DNA from: Thermosynechococcus vestitus BP-1
Lineage (GTDB): Bacteria > Cyanobacteriota > Cyanobacteriia > Thermosynechococcales > Thermosynechococcaceae
Assembly: GCF_000011345.1 (NCBI RefSeq)
Contig: NC_004113.1
Span: forward strand, 1,488,001 to 1,552,000
Reading direction: 5' to 3'
DNA: 64,000 nt
Position 1 is the first letter of the stretch; each line of letters begins with the position of its first letter. A model generated the notes under the pieces. It was not told where the DNA came from. It made no database searches and saw only the letters and a list, made by a program, of their open reading frames with translations. Made by a program: the position numbers and the translations under genes. Positions 36,880-46,792 of this stretch are shown in pieces.

Positions 36880-37787
36880 AGCGGAATGACATCAACCCAA
36901 TGGCGATACTGCGGCTCTCGGCCTTCAACGATCGCCTGTAATTGTTTTTGCAGTTGGAGTGTCAGGGGGCGATCGCTGGGCAGAGTGTAGGTCTCAATAC
37001 GACTGACGGGCACAATTCGCGCCGCCGTACCGGTCAAAAAGACCTCATCGGCAATCAACAGTTCCGTGCGATCCACGGGTCGCTCCATCACCTTAACACC
37101 GGCTGCTTGGGCCAATTCAATGACACTGCGGCGGGTGATGCCCTCCAGAATATCCTGATCCACACTGGGGGTAATCAGTTGCCCCTCCCGCACCAAAAAG
37201 AGATTCATCCCGGTGGCTTCACAAACTTTCCCCTGCTCGTTGAGGAGAATCGCCTCATCAAAGCCGCTGGAAACGGCCTCTGTTTTGGCCAAAGCGGAGA
37301 CAATGTAGGAGGTGGTCAACTTGCCCCGTAGGGGAAACGAGCGATCGCACTGCCGCTGCCAAGAACTAATGCGGCAGGTAACGCCGGTCGCTGCAAGATA
37401 ATCTCCAAGGGGCAGGCCGTAAATGAGAAAATCCTTTTCAATATCGTGGAGCCGAGGGGCGATCCCTAGCCCAGAAGTGTAAACCAAGGGTCGAATATAG
37501 AAAGGCACCCTGGGTTGATTTTTCTGCACCCACTCAATGATTCTTGCTTTAATCTCACTGGTGGGCAATTCATAGCCCAGATAATAGGCACTGCGACTAA
37601 GGCGCCGACAGTGATCCTCAAGGCGGAACAGAAGTATTTCCTTAGGATTAGCGGGATTGGGAAGACCCCGCAAGCCCCCTAGGGCAGCTGTTCCGTAGTG
37701 AAGGGCATGGGTAGCTACGGAAATTTTGGCTTCTTCAAAGGGCACAAATTGACCGTTGAGGTAGGCGTAGGGAAGAAAGTCACTCAT
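36876..37787 (-). CDS. ilvE: Branched-chain amino acid aminotransferase
   Basis: Class IV PLP aminotransferase making valine, leucine and isoleucine from their keto acids. 303 residues from ATG 37787 (MSDFLPYAYLNGQFVPFEEA), the normal family start; an upstream start adds 18 unlikely residues. Motifs: ISVATHALHYGTAALGGLRG, the Lys segment SALAKTEA, and the PLP-binding CEATGMNLFLVREG with FLTGTAARIVPV. Complete. Confidence 0.95.
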   Translation of the reverse strand: MSDFLPYAYLNGQFVPFEEAKISVATHALHYGTAALGGLRGLPNPANPKEILLFRLEDHCRRLSRSAYYLGYELPTSEIKARIIEWVQKNQPRVPFYIRPLVYTSGLGIAPRLHDIEKDFLIYGLPLGDYLAATGVTCRISSWQRQCDRSFPLRGKLTTSYIVSALAKTEAVSSGFDEAILLNEQGKVCEATGMNLFLVREGQLITPSVDQDILEGITRRSVIELAQAAGVKVMERPVDRTELLIADEVFLTGTAARIVPVSRIETYTLPSDRPLTLQLQKQLQAIVEGREPQYRHWVDVIPL

Positions 37788-37872
37788 GCGGACATGGGCA
37801 AGGTTGACGAAGGGCAGATGAAATCCAGGGGGGAGCCTCAATAGTTTAACATTTTCGCTTGATCCTCAAAAG

Positions 37873-38883
37873 CTACGGTTTTGAGTCCTCTGCGGTGATT
37901 TCTTCAACCGTGGACACCTGGAGGACTAAGCGAAAAGGGCGACCCATGCGCTGATGGATAAACTCTTCCATGAGTCTCACTTGCTTGGGGGTGACCGGTT
38001 CACTGGCGCGTACATTCAGGCGCACAATTGGTGGATTACTGACCCAGTCGGTCTCCGTACTCAGTAAATCGAGCCGCTGAAAGGTGAGGGTACCCCGCAC
38101 CAGCGCTTGCCGTACCTGATACTGTAGGCGCGCCTGCTGCAGAAGGCGACCAAAACTGATGGCCAGCGGTACGACTAAGACAGCCGTTAAAGCCCCCGCA
38201 ATGAGCAGTGGACGCCGACTTCGTCGTAGGGGAATATAGCCGCAGATAACAAACAGAACCATGCAGGCAAGGGCAATGCCCAGCAGGTTCGTCAGATACA
38301 GCAGGGTTGCCCCCAGGGTCAGGCGGGCATTTCCTTGGGCAAGGCCTAGGCCAATGGTGCACACCGGTGGCATTAGGGCAACAGCGATGGCGGTGCCGGC
38401 TAGGGTATTAGAAACACGAGGTTCAGCGATCGCGTAAGCACTCACAGCACCGGCCACAACGGCAATACCAAGATCAAGGAGTGTGGGTTGGGAGCGAGCC
38501 ATAATTTCACTCCCGTACATTTCAAGACGCACAAACAGGCCAATCACCCACGACATCCCAATAGCAACTACGGTACCTGTCCCTAGAGCGATCGCTGCGT
38601 CTCGAAAAAGTTTGATATCGCCACTCAGAGAGGCAAAGGCTAGCCCCCGAATGGGTGCCATCAAGGGAGCAATGATCATTGCCCCAATAATTACCGCTGC
38701 ACTATTGGCCAATAGTCCAAAGGTGGCGATCGCACAGGAAGTAACAATCAAGACGAGATAGGGAACATTCAAGTGGGATTCCGTATAAAGCCTCTGGGTC
38801 AGTTGATTGAGGCTCTCTGGTGTGCGGCGGTGGTAGCGGAAGGATTGTGCTTGATACAACCAATGGAGGAGGCGGTGTTTCAT
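37873..38883 (-). CDS. DUF389 membrane protein
   Basis: A 336-residue membrane protein with about six segments between residues 40 and 230. The DUF389 core is VLIVTSCAIATFGLLANSAAV and IGAMIIAPLMAPIRGLAFA, followed by VAVALMPPVCTIGLGLA. The C-terminal ~100 residues are soluble. Widely distributed and of unknown function (TIGR00341-like). Confidence 0.9.
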   Translation of the reverse strand: MKHRLLHWLYQAQSFRYHRRTPESLNQLTQRLYTESHLNVPYLVLIVTSCAIATFGLLANSAAVIIGAMIIAPLMAPIRGLAFASLSGDIKLFRDAAIALGTGTVVAIGMSWVIGLFVRLEMYGSEIMARSQPTLLDLGIAVVAGAVSAYAIAEPRVSNTLAGTAIAVALMPPVCTIGLGLAQGNARLTLGATLLYLTNLLGIALACMVLFVICGYIPLRRSRRPLLIAGALTAVLVVPLAISFGRLLQQARLQYQVRQALVRGTLTFQRLDLLSTETDWVSNPPIVRLNVRASEPVTPKQVRLMEEFIHQRMGRPFRLVLQVSTVEEITAEDSKP

Positions 38884-38915
38884 CAGTGATGTGACAAGGT
38901 CAGGTTAAATCAATC

Positions 38916-39380
38916 CTACAGGAAGTGCCACTGGTCAAAGGTGGCGGCCTGTCCCACTCGATTGCCTGCCTCATCTAAAACCGTCCAGATGCAAGCATTT
39001 TCAATGCGAAACCGTCGTCCTGTGCGGGAGATCCGAATGCCACTGTAGTTATCGGCATACCCTTGGCGGTCAGCTTGGGCGAGAAGTGCGGCCCGTTCAG
39101 CTTGAGCCATTGGTTCAGCTGTAAAGCGCGAGGGAAGCCGCACCCAGTTTAGCCAGGGGTATTCCCAGAGAGTGAGGGCAGCTTGGTTGCCGTAATTGAG
39201 AATTGGATCCGCCTCACTGCCATGGGATAGCACAGGCTGGGACCAGTAAAATAATTGCTGCCCCAGGCTACAGTCGTCCTCAGCAGGATAGGGGAGGAGC
39301 GATCGCCCCGTCCATCGCTGAAAACTAACACAAATGCGTCGTGCCTGCTGGAGTGCCGCTGGCTGTAACCAAGGTTCCAT
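38916..39380 (-). CDS. MEKHLA-domain protein
   Basis: A 154-residue soluble protein. The pattern ILNYGNQAALTLWEYPWLNW, SRFTAEPMAQAERAALLAQ and GRRFRIENACIWTVLDEAGN matches the MEKHLA domain, a PAS-related fold found in cyanobacteria and in plant HD-ZIP III proteins. A small ligand is expected but unknown. It follows the aminotransferase gene by three bases and is probably co-transcribed with it. Confidence 0.85.
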   Translation of the reverse strand: MEPWLQPAALQQARRICVSFQRWTGRSLLPYPAEDDCSLGQQLFYWSQPVLSHGSEADPILNYGNQAALTLWEYPWLNWVRLPSRFTAEPMAQAERAALLAQADRQGYADNYSGIRISRTGRRFRIENACIWTVLDEAGNRVGQAATFDQWHFL

Positions 39381-39383
39381 CCC

Positions 39384-40538
39384 TTAAGGTGCGGTCAATA
39401 CACGACTAGCGGCGGCTACCCCAGCGCCTGGAGTAAAGTTGTTGTAGCCCAATTCTCCCAGCACGGCTTCAAGGGCACTGACAGCTGCCAAAATATCGCG
39501 ATCGCTCACAAAGCCCAAGTGACCTATGCGGAAAATCTGTCCCTTGAGGTGATCTTGCCCACCGGCTAGGGCAATGTCAAAGCGTTTTTTCATCAGGTTG
39601 CGAATCTTTTCGGCCTCCACCCCTTGGGGTGCGACGGCAGTAATGGCGGGACTAGCACACTCATCCGGCGCATAGAGGGGCAAGTTGAGTGCCTTCATGG
39701 CCGCACGGGTGGCCTGCATCAAGCGCCGGTGGCGAGCAAAGATAGTCTCTAGACCCTCCGCCTGCATCATCTCCAGTGCGGTCTTTAGGGCAAAAAAGAG
39801 ATTCACGGGTGGCGTAAAGGGGGTTGTGTTCTTGGCGGCGTCTTTGCGGTATTTGCCAAGGTCAAGATAGAACTTGGGCAGCGTTGCCGTTTTGTAGGCT
39901 TCCCATGCTTTGGCGCTAACACTGACAAAGGCCAACCCCGGTGGAATCATATAGCCCTTTTGGGAACCAGAACCAACCACATCCAGTCCCCACTCATCAA
40001 TAGGGACACTCACAGCGCCGAGACTGGTGACCGCATCCACGATGATTAGGGCTTGGCCGTGGGCTTTAACATGGCGATTAATCGCCTCTAAGTCGTTGAT
40101 CACCCCCGTTGAGGTTTCGCTGTGGGTAACGATCACTGCTTTGATGGTTTTAGCCGTGTCCGCCTCCAGGGCTGCTTTGAAGTCATCGGGGTTGAGGGGT
40201 TGTCCCCAAGGGGCAGTAATGCGCTCCGTCTTCAGGCCATAGGCATCGCACACTTCCCCCCAGCGATCGCCAAATTTGCCGTTACAGCCCACAAGGACGC
40301 GATCGCCCGCACTCAGAAAGTTAATGATCCCGGCTTCCATTGCCCCTGTGCCGCTGGCCGTCAGAATCAGCACATCATTCGTCGTCTGATGCAGCCATTT
40401 CAACCCTGCCGTCACCGCTGCCATGATCTCGCTAAAGTCACCGCTGCGATGGCCAATAGGATGTTTACTGAGGGACAAAAGAACGGATTCGGGCACCGGC
40501 GTCGGACCCGGAATCATTAACATCGATTTATCTTGCAT
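39384..40538 (-). CDS. Class V aminotransferase (alanine/serine-glyoxylate type)
   Basis: A 384-residue PLP enzyme. The N-terminus has MIPGPTPVPESVL, the middle ILTASGTGAMEAGI and VDAVTSLGAVSVPID, and the PLP Lys lies in GSGSQKGYMIPPGLAFVSVS. Cyanobacterial members are often annotated as soluble-hydrogenase 42-kDa subunit; the sequence supports alanine- or serine-glyoxylate aminotransferase, which would serve photorespiratory glycolate metabolism. Transcribed with the MEKHLA gene. Confidence 0.92.
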   Translation of the reverse strand: MQDKSMLMIPGPTPVPESVLLSLSKHPIGHRSGDFSEIMAAVTAGLKWLHQTTNDVLILTASGTGAMEAGIINFLSAGDRVLVGCNGKFGDRWGEVCDAYGLKTERITAPWGQPLNPDDFKAALEADTAKTIKAVIVTHSETSTGVINDLEAINRHVKAHGQALIIVDAVTSLGAVSVPIDEWGLDVVGSGSQKGYMIPPGLAFVSVSAKAWEAYKTATLPKFYLDLGKYRKDAAKNTTPFTPPVNLFFALKTALEMMQAEGLETIFARHRRLMQATRAAMKALNLPLYAPDECASPAITAVAPQGVEAEKIRNLMKKRFDIALAGGQDHLKGQIFRIGHLGFVSDRDILAAVSALEAVLGELGYNNFTPGAGVAAASRVLTAP

Positions 40539-40573
40539 CGTGAGTTGCGAACCAATTCCTAGTAATGAAACGA

Positions 40574-41587
40574 CTAAGCCCAGTGGGCGGCCATGTGCTC
40601 TGCCAAATCCAGAACCCGCTGGCTATAGCCCCACTCGTTATCGTACCAAGCCACCACTTTCACTAAATTGCCCCCCAGCACCATCGTTAGGGACGCATCC
40701 AAAATTGAGGAGGCATTGTGACCCCGATAGTCGGAAGACACAAGCTCCAGTTCACTGTAGTGGATAATCCCCTTCATAGTGGTTTCAGAGGCCTCCTTGA
40801 TGACCTGGTTGACCTGCTCAGCAATGGTGGGTTTTTCCACCTGAGCGACAAAGTCGACCACAGAAACATTGGGCGTGGGTACCCGCAGGGCAATCCCGTT
40901 TAGCTTCCCTTGCAATTCAGGAATCACTAGCCCGACTGCCTTAGCAGCCCCCGTAGAAGTGGGCACAATGTTCATCGCTGCTGCCCGGGCTCGCCGCAGA
41001 TCGCGGTGACTCGCATCGAGCAGGCGTTGATCCCCAGTGTAACTGTGGGTTGTCGTCATCATCCCCTGCTGAATGCCAAAGGCTTCATGGAGCACTTTGA
41101 CAATGGGGGCTAGGCAGTTGGTGGTGCAACTGGCATTGCTGACGATATCCTCACTCGGATCGTAGGTGTGGTGATTTACCCCGACCACATAGGTGGGGAT
41201 GTTGCCTTTGCCGGGTGCTGTGATCAGAACTTTTTTCGCACCGGCGCTCAGGTGTTTGCTTGCCCCCTCACGGCTGGTAAAGACCCCCGTGGCTTCAATG
41301 ACCAGATCAATTCCCCAAGCGCTCCAAGGCAGATTTTCAGGGTTGCGATCAGACACGCATTTAACCGCATGGCCGCCGGCATAGATACAGTCGTCGTCAG
41401 CAGTGATTTCGGCATCCTGGAAAATGCCCAACATCGAGTCATACTTTAGCAAATGGGCATTGGTGCGGGGATCGGAGGTATCGTTGATGCCTACAATCTC
41501 TAGCTTGCTATTGGCTTTCCGCTGTAACCAGCAACGCATGAAGTTCCGACCGATGCGCCCAAAACCATTGATAGCGACTCTAACCAC
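40574..41587 (-). CDS. gap2: Glyceraldehyde-3-phosphate dehydrogenase, Calvin-cycle type
   Basis: A 337-residue GAPDH. The N-terminal Rossmann motif is [11 protein letters not shown], the catalytic Cys is in [12 protein letters not shown], and the S-loop region reads [14 protein letters not shown]. These features and [11 protein letters not shown] are those of the plastid/cyanobacterial GapA/Gap2 class, which uses NADP in the Calvin cycle. The start codon is GTG 41587, preceded by AGAGGAAGGGATCAG; no ATG fits the conserved N-terminus. Confidence 0.96.
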   Translation of the reverse strand: MVRVAINGFGRIGRNFMRCWLQRKANSKLEIVGINDTSDPRTNAHLLKYDSMLGIFQDAEITADDDCIYAGGHAVKCVSDRNPENLPWSAWGIDLVIEATGVFTSREGASKHLSAGAKKVLITAPGKGNIPTYVVGVNHHTYDPSEDIVSNASCTTNCLAPIVKVLHEAFGIQQGMMTTTHSYTGDQRLLDASHRDLRRARAAAMNIVPTSTGAAKAVGLVIPELQGKLNGIALRVPTPNVSVVDFVAQVEKPTIAEQVNQVIKEASETTMKGIIHYSELELVSSDYRGHNASSILDASLTMVLGGNLVKVVAWYDNEWGYSQRVLDLAEHMAAHWA

Positions 41588-41674
41588 CTGATCCCTTCCT
41601 CTGTTGACTAACTCATTGCCAGAAATGATCTAGGAAACATTCTAAGGGGCAATGGTCATTTTATTTCGCTTTTT

Positions 41675-43237
41675 TTAACGATGTACCAAAGGACGTTCCT
41701 CAAGAGGAGCCGATAAGGCCTCCTCCAAGGGGGCACGGCCAAAGCGCTCCTCCAGTAGATCCATCACGGTGCGGCCAAAGTTATTGGGATTGAGTCGCCA
41801 AGCTGCAAGGCACACTTCCCCAAAGACAGATCCCATGGGTTCAGGGTTCCAAAGCAGTTTCTTGGCCGTCCACGGCATGAGGCTCATCGGGTTGTAGTCG
41901 GGGCGCAAAATGCCGCGCTCGAGGGCATATTCCTCAAGGTGGGTATGGGGTTGCAAACCAATGAAGAAAATGGCCGGCTCAACGTTGTCTGCACCAAAGA
42001 TGCGTTCCAGTTCGCGGTGGTAGGCAATGGTCTGGGCAATGGTGTCGGTGCGTTCATCAATGACATTGAAGGAATAATTCACAGAGACAAGGGCATTGAA
42101 GCCAGCAGCTTTCAAATCACGGCAGTTTTGCAGCACTGTTCGCAGGTTGTAGCCCATGCGCATTTTCCGCACCAGTTCCTGGGAGCCACTGGTAATACCG
42201 ATTTCAAAGTAGTTCATCCCCGTTTGTACCATGAGCTCACACAGCTCGGGGGTGAGGTTGTCGGCACGGATGTAGGCCGCCCAGTGAATGTCATTCATGC
42301 CGGCTTTGAGGATCTCCCGCAGCAGGGCGATCGCGTCGGGGATAAATTTACGAGCGGGGATAAACTGGGCATCGGTGAACCAAAAGTTGCGCACACCGCG
42401 ATCGTAGAGCTGCCGCATTTCAGCGACGACTTCTTGAGCAGGATGAATGCGCACCTGTTTGCCTTCAACCACGGTATAGACGCAGTAGCAACAGTTGTGG
42501 GGACAGCCCCGCTTGGTTTGCACGCCAATATAGAAGTCGCCCCCCTGAAGGTAATACTCAAATTCCGGCCAAATGCTCTCGATATAGTCGTAGTTGCAGG
42601 CGGTTTTTTCGATGGGGGTTGGCCATTCGTGGATCAGGCGATCGCGGGGCTTCTCAACACCGGCAACGTAGCAACGCTCCCCGGAAATTGGTTGGTTCGT
42701 TAGGACTTTGTGCAGGAGTGTTTCCCCTTCGCCAACGGAAACAATGGTGCCTTTGGGCAGTTGAGAGCCCAACTGTTCATAGAAGACACTCACCGCGCCG
42801 CCCCCGACAATGGTCGTGACTTCCGGATGGTGACGCTTGGCATGGTGGAGTCCCAAGCGGATTAAGTTGAGGTTGCGCCAAAGTTCACCATAATAGGCAC
42901 TCATCACCCGCAGCCCCCCGATCGCTCCCCGCAGCTTCACTAAAGGATTGCGAGCGTAATAGACCTCAAAGGCATGTTGTAGGGGATTACCCCCGCGTCC
43001 CCCCACTGGGGCATAGATTTGAATATCTCGCCAAGAAAACACCAGATGGGTGGGTCGAAACTCATCAATGACTTGGGGGAGGGCACGCCGAAAATCGAGG
43101 GGCGGCACCGTCCCCAAATCAAAAATCCGTTGCCTGATGCCGGGCAATTGCTTATGGATATAGTCCGCAAGATAGACAACACCAATGGGAAAAATGGGAT
43201 TGCAGGGGAGACGGATGTAGAGGACGCGGGCAGACAT
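41675..43237 (-). CDS. B12-binding-like radical SAM protein (PSII high-light type)
   Basis: A 520-residue radical SAM enzyme. The N-terminal ~180 residues resemble a B12-binding domain without an obvious DxHxxG. The [4Fe-4S] motif is RGCPHNCCYCVY (CxxxCxxC), near residue 240, followed by GVRNFWFTDAQF and YIRADNLTPELC. I believe it belongs to the cyanobacterial family annotated as photosystem II high-light acclimation radical SAM protein; the substrate is unknown. Monocistronic and divergent from the DUF1830 gene. Confidence 0.75.
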   Translation of the reverse strand: MSARVLYIRLPCNPIFPIGVVYLADYIHKQLPGIRQRIFDLGTVPPLDFRRALPQVIDEFRPTHLVFSWRDIQIYAPVGGRGGNPLQHAFEVYYARNPLVKLRGAIGGLRVMSAYYGELWRNLNLIRLGLHHAKRHHPEVTTIVGGGAVSVFYEQLGSQLPKGTIVSVGEGETLLHKVLTNQPISGERCYVAGVEKPRDRLIHEWPTPIEKTACNYDYIESIWPEFEYYLQGGDFYIGVQTKRGCPHNCCYCVYTVVEGKQVRIHPAQEVVAEMRQLYDRGVRNFWFTDAQFIPARKFIPDAIALLREILKAGMNDIHWAAYIRADNLTPELCELMVQTGMNYFEIGITSGSQELVRKMRMGYNLRTVLQNCRDLKAAGFNALVSVNYSFNVIDERTDTIAQTIAYHRELERIFGADNVEPAIFFIGLQPHTHLEEYALERGILRPDYNPMSLMPWTAKKLLWNPEPMGSVFGEVCLAAWRLNPNNFGRTVMDLLEERFGRAPLEEALSAPLEERPLVHR

Positions 43238-43453
43238 GGGCTACTCAGCAAAGATCTATGGAGACGGTAAATTTTTAATAAATTCCTATACCTGTTTAGG
43301 TTGTAACACATCCATACCTTGCCAGCAGGGGATCACAGTAACTCAAAGAAAAGATGAACGGTCGATCCTGTAGTTGAGTTTACAACTGCATCGAATTGAC
43401 AATGTTAGGCTAACAAGGGTAAAGACCTGTCCTATAACAAACCCTGACTTCCT

Positions 43454-43810
43454 ATGCCGCAAATCTTTGATCCCGTCCCCAGCGATAGTTGCGATCGCAT
43501 CCTCTGCTGTTATGTCAATGCCACCAGCAAAATTCAGGTGGTACGCATTACAAATATTGCCAACTGGTATTTCGAGCGGGTGGTTTTCCCAGGGCAACGA
43601 CTCGTGTTTGAATCGCCACGGGCAGCACAACTGGAAGTTCACAGCGGCATGATGGCAAGTGCAATTCTCTCGGATACGATCCCCTGCACTGAGTTATTGG
43701 TGCAAGAGGGGGGAGATAATTTTTTTCCCAATGATCCTGTCAGCCAGCAACGGCTAGAATTGCTCAATGAGACTCCGACGCAACCCACTGAAAAAGTGAT
43801 GATCCCTTGA
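43454..43810 (+). CDS. DUF1830 family protein
   Basis: A 118-residue soluble protein. ILCCYVNATSKIQVVRITNIANWYFERVVFPGQ is split over residues 17-49 and carries the CCYxNxTxxIQ signature of DUF1830, with VFPGQRLVFES next. Cyanobacteria-specific, function unknown. Its stop codon overlaps the TTG start of the next gene. Confidence 0.85.
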   Translation: MPQIFDPVPSDSCDRILCCYVNATSKIQVVRITNIANWYFERVVFPGQRLVFESPRAAQLEVHSGMMASAILSDTIPCTELLVQEGGDNFFPNDPVSQQRLELLNETPTQPTEKVMIP

Positions 43811-44484
43811 GCCCGCCCCAGTCAATTCCTCGCCCCTACACAACGGCCATTTTGGCCAGTAGTTTAGATGGTCGGCTGGCCCGTGCCGATGCCCTCGGTG
43901 AGCGTATTGCCTCGGCCTATGACTTTCAGCACCTTGAACAGCAGGTAGCACAGGTGGATGCGGTGCTCTTTGGGGCAACGACACTGCGGTTGGGGGGGAC
44001 AGCGATGCGCCTTCAATCTCCCCATCTAATTGCTGAACGGGAACACCAAGGGCGATCGCCCCAACCCTTGCAAATTGTCTGCTCCGCTAGTGGTGAACTA
44101 GACCTCAATCTTCCCTTTTTTCGCCAGCCGATTCCCCGTGCCCTCCTGACGACCGAGAAAGGCGCCAGCCGTTGGCAAGGAGCCACTGCCTTTGATCACT
44201 GTTGGTGTGCTGGGGGAGAGGCGATTGACTGGCCGCAGGCTTTTGCCCACCTTCAAGCTTCTGGTGTGCAAACCTTGGCTGTGTTGGGGGGAGGACAGCT
44301 TTTCGCCTCCCTGCTAGAGATCGGCGCCATTGACGAATTGTGGTTGACCCTCTGCCCACTCCTCCTTGGATCGGCAGCCCCTAGCCTCTATCCGGAGGGG
44401 AACCCCTGCTCAGGGAAGTTGATCCTCCTTAATGTGTTGCCTGTGGGCAATGAGGTTTATCTCCACTATCGTCTGAGTTATTGA
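43807..44484 (+). CDS. RibD C-terminal (DHFR-like) reductase
   Basis: A 225-residue reductase with a dihydrofolate-reductase-like fold. The N-terminus TTAILASSLDGRLARADALG, middle VDAVLFGATTLRLGG and C-terminal LAVLGGGQLFASLLEIGAIDELWLTL are typical of RibD_C, which reduces the ribosylamino side chain in riboflavin synthesis or acts on similar substrates. There is no deaminase domain. The only suitable start is TTG 43807, overlapping the DUF1830 stop. Confidence 0.85.
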   Translation: MSPPQSIPRPYTTAILASSLDGRLARADALGERIASAYDFQHLEQQVAQVDAVLFGATTLRLGGTAMRLQSPHLIAEREHQGRSPQPLQIVCSASGELDLNLPFFRQPIPRALLTTEKGASRWQGATAFDHCWCAGGEAIDWPQAFAHLQASGVQTLAVLGGGQLFASLLEIGAIDELWLTLCPLLLGSAAPSLYPEGNPCSGKLILLNVLPVGNEVYLHYRLSY

Positions 44485-44507
44485 GCCTTGGTTGCCACTG
44501 AGTCTAA

Positions 44508-45257
44508 TCAGTTCCCATCCCTCCTCATCTGGATCTCCAAGGGTGAGGCAACGATGCAATCACAGTAATTCAACGCTGGTGGCCTATGCCAACCCCACGT
44601 GACACCAATGCTGCCTGCTGCGCCTCCCCGCCGGGCCATGAGGCCATCACTATCGGCATCACCAATGACTAGGGTGTGTTCGGGGCGCACCCCCAGGCGA
44701 TCGCACACCCTGAGGAATACCTGGGGATCGGGCTTCGTGGGTGGCTCATCTGCCCCCTGCCAGAGTTGGAAAAAGGGCTGCAAGTGATAGGTGTCTAAAA
44801 AAGCCTCGATCTCTGAGGTGCGATCGCTAGAGATAATTGCCAACGCACACCCCAGCCGATGGAGCCGTTGCACTAGCTCCATTACCCCCGGTAGGGGTGG
44901 GGTTAACGGTGCTTTGGCGCTCAATTCTCGGTCTGCTTCCCCAAAGGCAACCTTTGCCCGTTCTAAGGCGGCAATCCAAGGAATTCCCTGTGTGGCCACA
45001 AAGGCTGCGGCGGCAATTAGGTTCTCCTGCCGTGTCCCCACAGCTTGCAACCCCCTTGGATCAAGGTGATCACCAATTACTCCAAACGTCTGGAGGAGCG
45101 ACGCCTGCAGATTGGGAAAGTGTTCGGCAATTTTGCCAGCCCGCGCGATCGCCACCAACCTCAGGTAATGGGCAACATCCGCTAACGTGCCATCCTTATC
45201 AAAGATCACCGCTGCTACAGGACGAAACCAGCGTCCCTGACACCCTAGCTGCACCAT
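44508..45257 (-). CDS. HAD-family hydrolase
   Basis: A phosphatase-type HAD enzyme of about 249 residues from ATG 45257. Motif I is [12 protein letters not shown], with nucleophile and acid Asp; motif II lies in [11 protein letters not shown]; motif III/IV is [11 protein letters not shown] and [17 protein letters not shown]. The large cap between motifs I and II is of the phosphoglycolate-phosphatase class (HAD-IA). An in-frame extension to 45374 runs over the trpG start and is unlikely. Confidence 0.88.
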   Translation of the reverse strand: MVQLGCQGRWFRPVAAVIFDKDGTLADVAHYLRLVAIARAGKIAEHFPNLQASLLQTFGVIGDHLDPRGLQAVGTRQENLIAAAAFVATQGIPWIAALERAKVAFGEADRELSAKAPLTPPLPGVMELVQRLHRLGCALAIISSDRTSEIEAFLDTYHLQPFFQLWQGADEPPTKPDPQVFLRVCDRLGVRPEHTLVIGDADSDGLMARRGGAAGSIGVTWGWHRPPALNYCDCIVASPLEIQMRRDGN

Positions 45258-45323
45258 TCCCCAAACCCCTTGGGTAGTAGGATCAAGACACAACGCATAG
45301 AAGATGATGAGGATTCTTCTCCC

Positions 45324-45926
45324 TTGATTATCGTTATTGATAACTACGACAGCTTCACGTACAACCTTGTCCAATACTTAGGGGAGCTAGGGCGGGACTT
45401 CCCAGTTGCTGCTGATCTGCGGGTCTTCCGCAACGACCAGATCACCCTCGATGAGATCGCTGCCCTCGCCCCTGCGGGTGTCGTGATTTCTCCTGGCCCT
45501 GGCCGCCCTGCCGATGCGGGGATTTCCGAACCCTTGATCCGTACCTATGCTGAACAACTGCCCATCTTGGGGGTTTGCTTGGGACATCAAGCGATTGGTG
45601 AGGTTTTTGGCGGTACGGTGACGCTTGCCCCAACCCTGATGCATGGCAAAACGTCGGCAATTTACCACAAGGGTGTGGGGGTATTTCAAGACTTGCCCCA
45701 ACCCTTTACTGCAACTCGCTACCACAGCCTCGTGATTGATCGCGACAGTTGCCCCGAGGTATTGGAAATTACCGCTTGGACGGAGGATGGCCTGATTATG
45801 GGGGTGCGCCACCGCCAATATCCGACCCTGGAAGGGGTGCAATTCCATCCGGAGAGCATTCTTACCACCTGCGGCAAAGACCTGCTGCGGAACTTTTTGC
45901 GACAGCTGTCCAGTCCAGCGTTGTGA
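45324..45926 (+). CDS. trpG: Anthranilate/aminodeoxychorismate synthase glutaminase
   Basis: Class I glutamine amidotransferase subunit supplying ammonia for anthranilate (tryptophan) or 4-amino-4-deoxychorismate (folate) synthesis. 200 residues from TTG 45324, giving the usual start [20 protein letters not shown]. The oxyanion strand is [11 protein letters not shown], the catalytic Cys is in [11 protein letters not shown] and the His-Glu in GVQFHPES. A second TTG at 45270 would add 18 residues. trpE/pabB is not nearby. Confidence 0.92.
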   Translation: MIIVIDNYDSFTYNLVQYLGELGRDFPVAADLRVFRNDQITLDEIAALAPAGVVISPGPGRPADAGISEPLIRTYAEQLPILGVCLGHQAIGEVFGGTVTLAPTLMHGKTSAIYHKGVGVFQDLPQPFTATRYHSLVIDRDSCPEVLEITAWTEDGLIMGVRHRQYPTLEGVQFHPESILTTCGKDLLRNFLRQLSSPAL

Positions 45927-45977
45927 GCCAGCCACTTTTCGGTACACTGAGCTGGAATAGGAGTGCGGGGAGACAAC

Positions 45978-46727
45978 ATGGAACGGCGGCAGTTCTTGCG
46001 TTTGGCTCAAGTTGGGGCGATCGCCAGCCTCGGTGGACACTGGGCAGCCCATGCCCAAGGGGGGGGTCTCTCGCTCCAGTGGTTTGGCCACACCTGCTTT
46101 TTCTTTACCGGTAGTGGTCAGCGGGTACTAGTCAATCCCTTCCGTGCCATTGGTTGCACTAAAGGATTGCAGCCTCCCCGTGTCACCGCTGATATTGTCA
46201 TGATTAGCAGTCGCCTCTTGGACGAGGGGTACATCGAAGGCTTGCGCGGTCAGCCTAAACTGCTCTTTCAACCCGGCTCCTATAAAGTCAATGGTTTGAG
46301 TATTCAGGGCATTCGCACCAGTCATGATCGCGTTGGTGGCTTCCGTTTTGGTGTCAATGTCGTTTGGCGCTGGCAGCAGGGGGGCATCAATCTCCTGCAC
46401 ATGGGCGGCATCGCGATGCCCATCACGATTGAGCAACGCATTCTCATGGGACGACCTGATGTGATGATGGTGCCAGTGGGAGGCACTGACAAAGCCTATA
46501 GGGCTGAGGAAGCCAAGGCGGCCATTGAAGTTTTACAACCCCGTTTGGTCATTCCTTGCCACTATCGAACTGCTGCGGCTGACCCCAATAATTGTGATCT
46601 AGCGGCGCTAGAGGACTTTTTGAAAGTCATGGAGGGAACCCCAGTTCGCCGCAGTGGGGGTGCTGCCCTCAGTCTATCGGCAGCCAATCTACCCCCGAAG
46701 ACGACTATTCAAGTCCTCAGCATTTGA
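45978..46727 (+). CDS. Exported MBL-fold metallohydrolase
   Basis: A 249-residue metallo-beta-lactamase-fold protein, UPF0173-like. The N-terminus MERRQFLRLAQVGAIASLGG is a Tat-type signal peptide (RRQFLR). The mature part has LQWFGHTCFFF, then GIRTSHDRVGG, LLHMGGIAMP and a C-terminal PCHYRTAAADP with histidines placed as in the UPF0173 family. The classical HxHxDH motif is reduced, so activity is uncertain. Start ATG 45978; GTG 45963 is possible. Confidence 0.8.
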   Translation: MERRQFLRLAQVGAIASLGGHWAAHAQGGGLSLQWFGHTCFFFTGSGQRVLVNPFRAIGCTKGLQPPRVTADIVMISSRLLDEGYIEGLRGQPKLLFQPGSYKVNGLSIQGIRTSHDRVGGFRFGVNVVWRWQQGGINLLHMGGIAMPITIEQRILMGRPDVMMVPVGGTDKAYRAEEAKAAIEVLQPRLVIPCHYRTAAADPNNCDLAALEDFLKVMEGTPVRRSGGAALSLSAANLPPKTTIQVLSI

Positions 46728-46792
46728 TTAAAAAAGGCTATATTTTTGTGTCAAGGTTTCCCGTAGAACCAGTAGCGAGTTGAGGAAACGCC

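Noticed and set aside
41939-42703. Long plus-strand frame opposite the radical SAM gene
   Set aside because: A shadow of the CxxxCxxC-containing gene on the minus strand, with no recognisable domain.
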